A stretch of DNA of 6,511 nucleotides from Flavobacteriales bacterium. Its GTDB lineage: Bacteria > Bacteroidota > Bacteroidia > Flavobacteriales_D > Sanyastnellaceae. The stretch is taken from NCBI GenBank assembly GCA_947457285.1, contig CANGVZ010000123.1:1-6511 (forward strand), in the 5' to 3' direction. This document shows, in pieces, positions 1 to 5,644 of this stretch. The translations under genes were made by a program, and so were the position numbers. The notes beneath the pieces are model-generated. The model was given only the letters and a program-made list of their open reading frames with translations. It had not been told where the DNA came from and searched no databases. Positions within the stretch are counted from its first letter, which is position 1. Each line of letters starts with the position of its first letter.

Positions 1-1044
1 ACCACCAGAAGAGGTAATGATTTAGGCTCCAAATCGGCTGATGAAACAACCAAGAATGGAGGCGCGAGTGACAGTGTGAAATTCATCAATTGGGTGGAAA
101 AATTTAGAGAAGATATGCTCTCGAAATATGCGTTTGGCCTCAAGAACCCGTATTTCGCGAACTTTATGCGCTATACGATTGCTGAGTTGGAACTGATGTC
201 CGGGGTTTCGTCAACGGTACTTTATGAAGAATATCTAATGTCTCAAAAGGTGTTGTTGAATAATCCCGCTTACATGAAATTCTTCAATGCGTACTTTGAT
301 CATTGTCTTGAAAACCGTAAGAGCACTGTTCAAATGGCGATTCAAAAGGCGATTAATGCAGATACAGATCCATTTAAAGTAGTTGAAATTCTTCAAAAGG
401 ACAGTGCATTTCAATCCGTAGCTGTTGGTGAATTGGCTGTTTTAAAAGGATTAAAGGATTTATACAGCAACAAGCAATTTTCTAGAGGTGCTGTTCGCAA
501 GTCAATGGAAATGATGGCTGAAAGGGCGAATACCATGGAGTATCGCGCGATTGCTGCGGATATGATTTGGATGTTTACCAGAGGTAAAACGGGTCATACA
601 GTCCCTGACTTTACTGTGTTTACGCCAAAGTTGGATCGTTGGAGATTCGACGAGAATGTAGGGCAGTTTACATACTTCTTCTTCTTTGCTGATTGGTGCA
701 CGGGATGCAAGAAGGAAATGTTATTGTTGAATAAACTTCAGGAAAAGTATAAAGGCGATGTGCGCTTTATAGCCATTAATATGGATGAGAATATTGAAGA
801 TTTGAAACGATATATTCAAGAAAATCGCGATCAGGATTTTACTTTTCTATTTGCAGGTAACAATCCCGAGATCAGAGAAGTTTTCAATCTAAAGTCGCTA
901 CCCTTCGCTCTGATGGTAGATGCAGAAGGCAAGGTGATGTATGACTACACCCGACTTCCAAGTGAAGGCTTGAATCTCGACTTGGATAAACTACAAGCCA
1001 TGTTACGCTCCAAGCCTGGAGGTAACACATGGAAAGATAAGTGA
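1..1044 (+). CDS. TlpA/thioredoxin-like disulfide reductase family protein, 5'-truncated by window edge
   Basis: This is the C-terminal 347 residues of a Bacteroidota TlpA-type protein. The frame is open from base 1 with no stop, so the GTG at 76 is probably internal; an SD-like GGAGG at 58-62 lies 13 bases before it, too far for a normal site. Counting from that GTG, residues 1-185 form a mostly helical region (motifs such as NNPAYMKFFNAYF) seen in other Bacteroidota TlpA proteins. Residues about 193-310 form a thioredoxin fold with redox motif W207-C208-T-G-C211 (Cys codons at 697 and 706) and the cis-proline P276 in SLPFALM. Such proteins usually act in the periplasm in thiol-disulfide exchange; the signal peptide or lipoprotein anchor would lie off-window. 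The first 25 visible residues are polar and linker-like. The stop is TGA, followed by TAA in another frame. The partner substrate is unknown. The fold assignment is secure, the precise role is not. Confidence 0.88.
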   Translation, partial: TTRRGNDLGSKSADETTKNGGASDSVKFINWVEKFREDMLSKYAFGLKNPYFANFMRYTIAELELMSGVSSTVLYEEYLMSQKVLLNNPAYMKFFNAYFDHCLENRKSTVQMAIQKAINADTDPFKVVEILQKDSAFQSVAVGELAVLKGLKDLYSNKQFSRGAVRKSMEMMAERANTMEYRAIAADMIWMFTRGKTGHTVPDFTVFTPKLDRWRFDENVGQFTYFFFFADWCTGCKKEMLLLNKLQEKYKGDVRFIAINMDENIEDLKRYIQENRDQDFTFLFAGNNPEIREVFNLKSLPFALMVDAEGKVMYDYTRLPSEGLNLDLDKLQAMLRSKPGGNTWKDK

Positions 1045-1056
1045 TAAAGTCAGCGC

Positions 1057-1455
1057 TTAAATTGCAGTAGAGCAGCGATCAGCCATGTAATCGAAGAGGT
1101 TTTTTAGCGGACCTTTTACAATCATTTCTAAAAAAGGATTTAGTTGCGCATCGCATAAAAGATATGCTTCGGAACCAGCTTCTTTAGGTGAGATATGTGT
1201 GTTGAGCGTGAATGCAAAGGGAGAGCCTTCTGTGCTTTCGTAAATGACATTCGTATTACTGATAACTTCTTTTATGCGAAGGCCTATGGTGTATGCACCT
1301 TGAATTTTGAATGAACAAATTTGTCCATCACTCTTCCAGTCAGAGTATTTTCCTTCAGGAAGTAATTTTTGAATATTGTCGGTATTGGTAAGGAAAGTAC
1401 TCACCTGATCGGGTGTAGCTGCAATATTTACTTTTTTCGATTCTATTTTAGTCAT
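1057..1455 (-). CDS. SRPBCC (START-like) family small protein
   Basis: A 132-residue protein resembling the SRPBCC/polyketide cyclase-like helix-grip fold, which makes a hydrophobic pocket for lipids or other ligands; the ligand here is unknown. The N-terminus MTKIESKKVNIAATPDQVSTF has the typical first strand followed by the helix after the 'P..V..FL' motif. The C-terminal helix (residues about 105-130, with MIVKGPLKNLFDYMADR) is the usual closing amphipathic helix. I chose ATG at 1455 because homologues as I remember them begin at this strand; the frame extends upstream to 1500 but those 15 residues look like leader DNA. It lies 57 bp downstream of pyrE on the same strand, and I recall the order NUDIX, pyrE, SRPBCC from other Bacteroidota, so an operon with pyrE is likely. 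Its end is 12 bp from the convergent thioredoxin-like gene. No signal peptide is seen, so it is probably cytoplasmic. Confidence 0.85.
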   Translation of the reverse strand: MTKIESKKVNIAATPDQVSTFLTNTDNIQKLLPEGKYSDWKSDGQICSFKIQGAYTIGLRIKEVISNTNVIYESTEGSPFAFTLNTHISPKEAGSEAYLLCDAQLNPFLEMIVKGPLKNLFDYMADRCSTAI

Positions 1456-1473
1456 AAGTGATGTTGAATGCTG

Positions 1474-1500
1474 TAAAGATATACTTATCTTATGGGTCAA
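1474..1500 (-). promoter_or_regulatory. Candidate Bacteroidota-type promoter upstream of the SRPBCC gene
   Basis: On the minus strand a TTG (1500-1498) is followed after 16 bases by TATCTTTA (1481-1474), close to the Bacteroidota -7 consensus TAnnTTTG. The ATG at 1455 starts 18 bases further on. The spacer is slightly shorter than the 17-23 bases usually described, and the last base of the -7 box does not match, so this is weak. It could give the SRPBCC gene transcription independent of pyrE. Confidence 0.25.
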
Positions 1501-1512
1501 TTTTGCTATCTA

Positions 1513-2154
1513 TCACAATTTCCAAGCCTCTGGATTGAGCTTCCATTCCTTTAGCGTGGTGAGTTGATCATTATTTACATATCCAGATTGAGCTGCTTGT
1601 TGAATAAGCTGATCGTAATCACTGAGAGTAACCAATTGGCAATTGGCATTGTTGAATGCGGTGGTTGCTTTTTCAAAGCCATAGGTGAATATTGCCACCA
1701 TTCCTTCGATATTCGCTCCAGCCTCTCGGAGTGCGTCAACAGCGGTTAAACTTGATTTTCCGGTGCTCACCAGATCTTCAATAACCACTACTTTTTGATT
1801 AGCGTGCAGCACTCCTTCTACCTGATTTCCCAATCCATGCTTTTTAGCCTCGCTTCGCACATAGATGAAAGGTAGATTGAGTTCTTCCGCCACGAGCGCA
1901 CCGATGGCAATACCGCCCGTCGCTACACCTGCGATGACCTCGGCGTGTGGAAACTGTGCACGGATGATTTCACAAAATGCTTTCTTAATTTCCTCACGAA
2001 TTGCTGGGTAAGAAAGGGTTTTGCGGTTGTCGCAATAGATTGGAGACTTTATCCCAGAGGCCCAAGTAAAAGGATTTTCAGGGGATAATTTTACAGCAGC
2101 AATTTGCAACAAGAAATCTGCTACTTTTAACGCGCGTTCTGAATTCTGATCCAT
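1513..2154 (-). CDS. pyrE: Orotate phosphoribosyltransferase (PyrE)
   Basis: A 213-residue cytoplasmic enzyme that converts orotate plus PRPP to orotidine 5'-monophosphate, the fifth step of de novo pyrimidine synthesis; it works as a homodimer in known members. Visible motifs are the substrate loop WASGIKSPIYCDNR (31-44), the AGVATGGI segment (75-82), the flexible catalytic loop with R100, K104, K105 and H106, and the PRPP-binding motif VVVIEDLVSTGKSS (122-135) with acidic pair E126-D127. Length matches the family. The start is the ATG whose complement is CAT at 2152-2154: MDQNSERALKVADFLLQI aligns with remembered Bacteroidota PyrE N-termini. The open frame continues upstream to 2337, but that part is antisense to the NUDIX gene. 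The start codon shares two bases with the divergent NUDIX start. The SRPBCC gene follows after 57 bp. Confidence 0.97.
   Translation of the reverse strand: MDQNSERALKVADFLLQIAAVKLSPENPFTWASGIKSPIYCDNRKTLSYPAIREEIKKAFCEIIRAQFPHAEVIAGVATGGIAIGALVAEELNLPFIYVRSEAKKHGLGNQVEGVLHANQKVVVIEDLVSTGKSSLTAVDALREAGANIEGMVAIFTYGFEKATTAFNNANCQLVTLSDYDQLIQQAAQSGYVNNDQLTTLKEWKLNPEAWKL
2122..2129 (+). promoter_or_regulatory. Candidate -7 element (TACTTTTA) for the NUDIX gene, inside pyrE
   Basis: TACTTTTA matches seven of the eight positions of TAnnTTTG (with two free positions) and ends 23 bases before the NUDIX ATG, a reasonable leader length. A TTTG lies at 2103-2106, but the 15-base spacer is shorter than the 17-23 usually described. 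Because pyrE and the NUDIX gene have no intergenic space, any NUDIX promoter has to lie in pyrE, which makes this the best visible candidate. Evidence is motif similarity only. Confidence 0.25.
2129..2138. repeat. Perfect 10-bp palindrome AACGCGCGTT at the pyrE/NUDIX junction
   Basis: The sequence AACGCGCGTT equals its own reverse complement. It directly abuts the TACTTTTA motif (sharing base 2129) and ends 14 bases before the NUDIX ATG, within pyrE codons for the segment around E6-R7-A8-L9. A GC-rich dyad in AT-rich DNA at a divergent start could be an operator half or an mRNA hairpin seed, but it has no loop and may simply reflect Arg-Ala codons. Confidence 0.3.
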
Positions 2155-2782
2155 GAGCCAAAAGTATAAAGTATATTTCTCTAATCGACCTGTGATTTTT
2201 ACACAAGACGAGCCCGATTCGAGCCTAGTTTTCAAAGGTGCGGAGATCATTCGTTCTTGCGGAAAGACCGATATTGTATTGATTGAAAGTGCTGTGGCTC
2301 GCGGTGCGAAGAGTATCTTCGTGGTTTGCAATGACATCGAAAGGGCGTGGAAAAAGTTTTCTGATCAATTCGAATTTGTACAAGCTGCTGGCGGTTTGGT
2401 ATTAAATAATAAAAATGAAATTCTCTTCATTTATCGCCATGAAAAGTGGGACTTGCCGAAAGGAAAGGTTGAAGAGGATGAGGATATTGACGCTGGTGCC
2501 CTTCGTGAAGTAGAGGAAGAATGCAGTATTGGACAGTTGGAGCTGCTTTACCAACTCGAAACTACATGGCACACCTATATTCAAAAAGGAGAGCCCATTC
2601 TCAAGGCTACAGCTTGGTATGTAATGAGATATCATGGTGAAGGAACACCCAAGCCTCAGCTGGAAGAAGGAATCACCGAAACTCGCTGGATTCCAGTCGA
2701 CCAGCTCGCCATTGTGCGGAGCAACACCTATTCCTCAGTGTTGGATGTAGTAGAAAACTATGAGCAGAAGACAAACGCTTAA
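2153..2782 (+). CDS. NUDIX hydrolase with Bacteroidota-specific N-terminal region
   Basis: A 209-residue protein of the NUDIX superfamily, enzymes that hydrolyse nucleoside diphosphates linked to another moiety; the substrate here cannot be told from sequence. Residues about 75-190 form the NUDIX domain, starting at AAGGLVLNNKNEILFIYR and with WDLPKGK before the box. The NUDIX box spans G104 to I126: G104, E110, R118-E119, E122 and E123 are present, so metal binding looks intact, but the usual glycine near the end is serine (S125). Residues 1-75 (beginning MSQKYKVYFSNRPVIFT) are a separate N-terminal region found, as I recall, in Bacteroidota homologues with no assigned function. The start fits that conserved N-terminus. 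It is divergent from pyrE with overlapping start codons, suggesting linked expression and a possible role near nucleotide metabolism. No signal peptide, so cytoplasmic. The next gene follows on the same strand after 61 bp. Confidence 0.93.
   Translation: MSQKYKVYFSNRPVIFTQDEPDSSLVFKGAEIIRSCGKTDIVLIESAVARGAKSIFVVCNDIERAWKKFSDQFEFVQAAGGLVLNNKNEILFIYRHEKWDLPKGKVEEDEDIDAGALREVEEECSIGQLELLYQLETTWHTYIQKGEPILKATAWYVMRYHGEGTPKPQLEEGITETRWIPVDQLAIVRSNTYSSVLDVVENYEQKTNA
2159..2166 (-). promoter_or_regulatory. Candidate -7 element (TACTTTTG) for pyrE, inside the NUDIX coding region
   Basis: On the minus strand TACTTTTG is an exact match to the Bacteroidota -7 consensus TAnnTTTG. It ends four bases before the pyrE ATG, so transcription from it would begin at or next to the start codon and give a nearly leaderless mRNA. 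No TTG is present at the expected -33 distance, which weakens the call. The motif is short and could arise by chance in AT-rich sequence. Confidence 0.3.
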
Positions 2783-2843
2783 TTTACCTAAAGATGACTG
2801 AATAAAGGTTGATTATTTTTACTGAAAATTTGAAATACTAATC

Positions 2844-3977
2844 ATGAGCAAACAATTCACTTTTGGAGAAGGAAAATTGGCGGGTTATATCTCTGTTTTC
2901 CTTGGAGCACTCGCTTTTTTGGCAGTTTTTTGTTTTAAATACCCACGCATCCTAACCTCTCCCGAATTGCGGGAAATATACACGGGCGAACAAATGCGGG
3001 TGTTGCTCACTGCGACGATTATTGCCTCCCTGTTTTTTGCCGTGCTCAGTTTTCTTTTGAGTAGTAAAAAGTCATTTGCTCTTATCGGAATTATCTTATT
3101 CGTGCTCACCATATTCATGGGAGGACTGAATGTAGAACCAAGCACAGTTGGGCCAAGCAAATGGTATCTCGGCTTAGATTGGCTCTTGCTTGATTTGCTG
3201 TTGATGGCAATCATTTTTATTCCAATAGAAATGGTTTGGCCTAAACGTCCCGATCAGCCCAGGTTTCACGAAGAATGGAGAACAGATTTAGTATATTTTA
3301 CAATAAGTCACCTCTCTATTCAATTCTTTAGCATTCTCATCACTACTACTGTTTCCAGAACATTTGGTCGTTTTGATTTGGCTGTTATTCAGGATTGGGT
3401 GCAAAACTTGCCTCTCGCGGTGGAGTTGTTTTTAGCGTTTTTCGTAGCAGACCTATTCCAGTATTGGGCACATCGCTTCTTTCATTCCTATGCATACTTT
3501 TGGAGATTCCACTCCATCCACCATTCCACACACAATATGGACTGGCTGGCGGGAAGTAGAACTCACTTCATCGATATTTTTGTCACGCGTTGTGCAGCGT
3601 TCGCTCCATTATATGTGTTGGGAGTTTCTCCGTTGGTATTCAATATTTATATTCTGTTCATGGCAATACACGCGGTATTGATTCATGCGAATACAAGAAT
3701 CAACTTCGGCTTTTTGAAATATATCATTGCGACTCCTCAGTATCACCATTGGCATCATTGCATTGAACCCGAACACTACGGAAAGAATTTTGCGACCATT
3801 TTTCCATTTATCGATCGCATTTTTGGAACGTATTACCTACCTGGCAACGAATGGCCGAGTGGCACAGGCGTAAAGGAAGCCAGCTATCCTAAAGGGTACG
3901 TCAAACAAATGGTTCATCCATTCGCAAAAAGTCCATTTGATACTGACCTAAATATGGAAGATCAATCAAGTCGTTGA
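2844..3977 (+). CDS. Sterol desaturase / fatty acid hydroxylase family membrane protein
   Basis: A 377-residue integral membrane di-iron protein of the sterol desaturase/fatty acid hydroxylase superfamily, which uses oxygen to hydroxylate or desaturate lipids. The histidine clusters are H210-RFF-H214, H223-SI-H226-H227, and H301-H302-W-H304-H305, with further histidines H230, H241 and H281, so the metal site appears complete. Hydrophobic segments lie at about 11-32, 53-72, 76-94, 108-130, 148-170, 187-207 and 252-280. The histidine core begins near residue 110; the first 100 residues add about three membrane spans and a short loop. The substrate is not identifiable; bacterial members act on fatty acids, hopanoids, carotenoids or ether lipids. 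The ATG at 2844 is followed by a polar MSKQFTFGEGK end before the first span. The 61-bp gap before it is AT-rich with no convincing promoter or terminator. Its 3' end overlaps the convergent peptidase gene by 12 bp. Confidence 0.92.
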   Translation: MSKQFTFGEGKLAGYISVFLGALAFLAVFCFKYPRILTSPELREIYTGEQMRVLLTATIIASLFFAVLSFLLSSKKSFALIGIILFVLTIFMGGLNVEPSTVGPSKWYLGLDWLLLDLLLMAIIFIPIEMVWPKRPDQPRFHEEWRTDLVYFTISHLSIQFFSILITTTVSRTFGRFDLAVIQDWVQNLPLAVELFLAFFVADLFQYWAHRFFHSYAYFWRFHSIHHSTHNMDWLAGSRTHFIDIFVTRCAAFAPLYVLGVSPLVFNIYILFMAIHAVLIHANTRINFGFLKYIIATPQYHHWHHCIEPEHYGKNFATIFPFIDRIFGTYYLPGNEWPSGTGVKEASYPKGYVKQMVHPFAKSPFDTDLNMEDQSSR

Positions 3978-5642
3978 GTTTTTTACAACGAGATATTTCT
4001 TCAGCAAATTCTCTGATTTTTTATCAAGAATAATTTCCCGAATTCCATGCTTTCTGAGAATAGTTAAGCTCATTGGAATTGATGACTGTCTCAATAAATT
4101 TTGGATGTTTTTATAGGGAGCTTGGCCGTTGATTGCTACAATTTCATCTCCCATCCAAAGGCCGCATTGATCAGCAGGACTGTTTTCAAGCACGTAAGTC
4201 ACCGTGGGTTTGCCAGCATTTTCGTCCAAAGAGAATCCAAAATGGTGCTCACTCGCTTTACTTGAAGCCTGTTCCATCAAGACATATCCGAAATGTTTTA
4301 AGGCTTCAATGATAAAGGGAAGATAGTCTTCAGTGCCATAAACAAGTTTTTCAAAAATGAAATCTGCGCTCTCACCGGCAACTTCCTCGATTATCTTTTT
4401 GTAGTCATTGGAAGTATAACCTAATTGTTTTTTTCCAAAACGTTCGTACATCAGGCGCATCACATCATCCAGACTCTTTGCATCGGCAGTTGATTTTTGG
4501 ATAAAAGCGTCTGTAATAAATGCAATCAAACAGCCTTCATTATAAATAGATACCTTACGCCAAGGTATCCCCGCGCTATAGCCATCGAGCCAGGTATCGC
4601 GGCTGCTCTCGGCCACGCTGATGTTGAAGCGGCCTTGATTGTCGAGGTGTTCTTGAATGGCTTCTTTTAATACTCCTTGCCACTCATTCTCATCCAACAA
4701 TCCACAGCGGTAGAGTAGAAGGTCTCCGTAGTATGTAGTGACGCCTTCTGCTACATAGCCGAGATCAGAATAATTTTCTTTGGTAAAATCATAAGGCATC
4801 ATTTCTTGAGGCCTAATGTTTTTGATATTCCAAGTGTGAAATAATTCATGACAAGAAATGGCCAAGAGGTCGGTATAACCGGCCCCAGTGACGAATTCTG
4901 TCGCAGGTCCCATAGCGATGACGGTAGAGTTGTGATGTTCTACACCATGTCTGATAAAGTAAGGCGGGAAGTGAAATAGAAAGTGATACTCGCTGCAAGG
5001 GATGTCACCAAACATTTTGAAATGCTCATCGGTGAAGGCTTTGAAATCACTAATAATTTTTTCTTCATTGAATTTTATTTTACCAGAAATCCAAATGAAG
5101 AAAGGAATATCATTTGCGGTATATTCTAAACATTGTAAATGAGGGGATGCTAATATTGGCGCGTCTGCTAATTCATCAAAACCACTTGCGAGAAGAACCA
5201 GTGGTGATTCCTTTTTTAAACCACAAGCGACTTTATAAGTGTTGTCAAGGTTCAACCATACACGATAAGCTTGCTCTTGTTTTTCTTTATCATAAAAAAA
5301 ACAATTGACAGGATTCATATAGAGTAAATCAGTATCGATATATGAACTTCCTGCATTGAGTTCGGCGCAATAGTACTCGTAATTGATGGTGACGTTCGAA
5401 GCGCCATTCGCTGCTATTTCCCACAAGTCCTTTGTGATTTTTCTTACAGCTAGTCTCTCTTGTTTATCATTGAATGCCTCAAATCCGCGAATGTTTTTGG
5501 CAAAATTTCCAAGCTCATATCTTCCAGGTCTCCAAGAGGGCAACTGGAGTTGAAGTGTATTCTTAGCATCATTTGGAAAAACAGCCTCGAACGTGATGAA
5601 TTTGCGATGAGGATTTTGATGATAAACCTTGTACTCTACCAT
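3966..5642 (-). CDS. M61 family (glycyl aminopeptidase-like) metallopeptidase with C-terminal PDZ domain
   Basis: A 558-residue protein with the M61 peptidase layout. Residues 1-170 are the N-terminal beta domain with the conserved PSWRPGRYELG motif (35-45). Residues about 190-430 are the gluzincin-like catalytic domain: GVEHHNST (233-240), zinc motif H265-E266-L-F-H269 followed by TWN, and E299 in YVAEGVTTYY as the likely third zinc ligand. Residues about 462-545 form a PDZ domain with ENSPADQCGLWMGDEIVAINGQ-like spacing. Known M61 members remove N-terminal Gly or Ala residues; the substrate here is inferred only. No signal peptide is visible at MVEYKVYHQNPH, so it is probably cytoplasmic, and this start fits the first conserved strand. 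The ATG lies two bases after the stop of the upstream phosphatase gene, which implies an operon with possible translational coupling. The 3' end overlaps the desaturase gene tail to tail. Confidence 0.95.
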   Translation of the reverse strand: MVEYKVYHQNPHRKFITFEAVFPNDAKNTLQLQLPSWRPGRYELGNFAKNIRGFEAFNDKQERLAVRKITKDLWEIAANGASNVTINYEYYCAELNAGSSYIDTDLLYMNPVNCFFYDKEKQEQAYRVWLNLDNTYKVACGLKKESPLVLLASGFDELADAPILASPHLQCLEYTANDIPFFIWISGKIKFNEEKIISDFKAFTDEHFKMFGDIPCSEYHFLFHFPPYFIRHGVEHHNSTVIAMGPATEFVTGAGYTDLLAISCHELFHTWNIKNIRPQEMMPYDFTKENYSDLGYVAEGVTTYYGDLLLYRCGLLDENEWQGVLKEAIQEHLDNQGRFNISVAESSRDTWLDGYSAGIPWRKVSIYNEGCLIAFITDAFIQKSTADAKSLDDVMRLMYERFGKKQLGYTSNDYKKIIEEVAGESADFIFEKLVYGTEDYLPFIIEALKHFGYVLMEQASSKASEHHFGFSLDENAGKPTVTYVLENSPADQCGLWMGDEIVAINGQAPYKNIQNLLRQSSIPMSLTILRKHGIREIILDKKSENLLKKYLVVKNSTT

Positions 5643-5644
5643 AC

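Noticed and set aside
42..80. 12-codon ATG frame near the left edge
   Set aside because: Very short, out of frame with the thioredoxin-like gene, and without supporting signals.
673..690. TTC repeat coding for four phenylalanines before the CxxC motif
   Set aside because: It fits the hydrophobic beta strand that precedes the active site in thioredoxin folds; four codons are not a meaningful repeat.
1456..1500. Earlier Met adding 15 residues to the SRPBCC protein
   Set aside because: The residues do not resemble the fold's first strand, while the DNA looks like a leader with a promoter-like motif; the start at 1455 fits better.
2155..2337. N-terminal extension of pyrE giving a 274-residue protein
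   Set aside because: It is antisense to the conserved NUDIX N-terminus, and PyrE family members begin at the internal Met at 2154.
2885..3214. 109-residue minus-strand open frame inside the desaturase gene
   Set aside because: It is basic, has no family resemblance, and lies opposite a well-supported gene.
3966..3984. Possible terminator: TCAA-GTCG-TTGA followed by six T
   Set aside because: The stem is only four mostly A-T base pairs, too weak for a credible intrinsic terminator.
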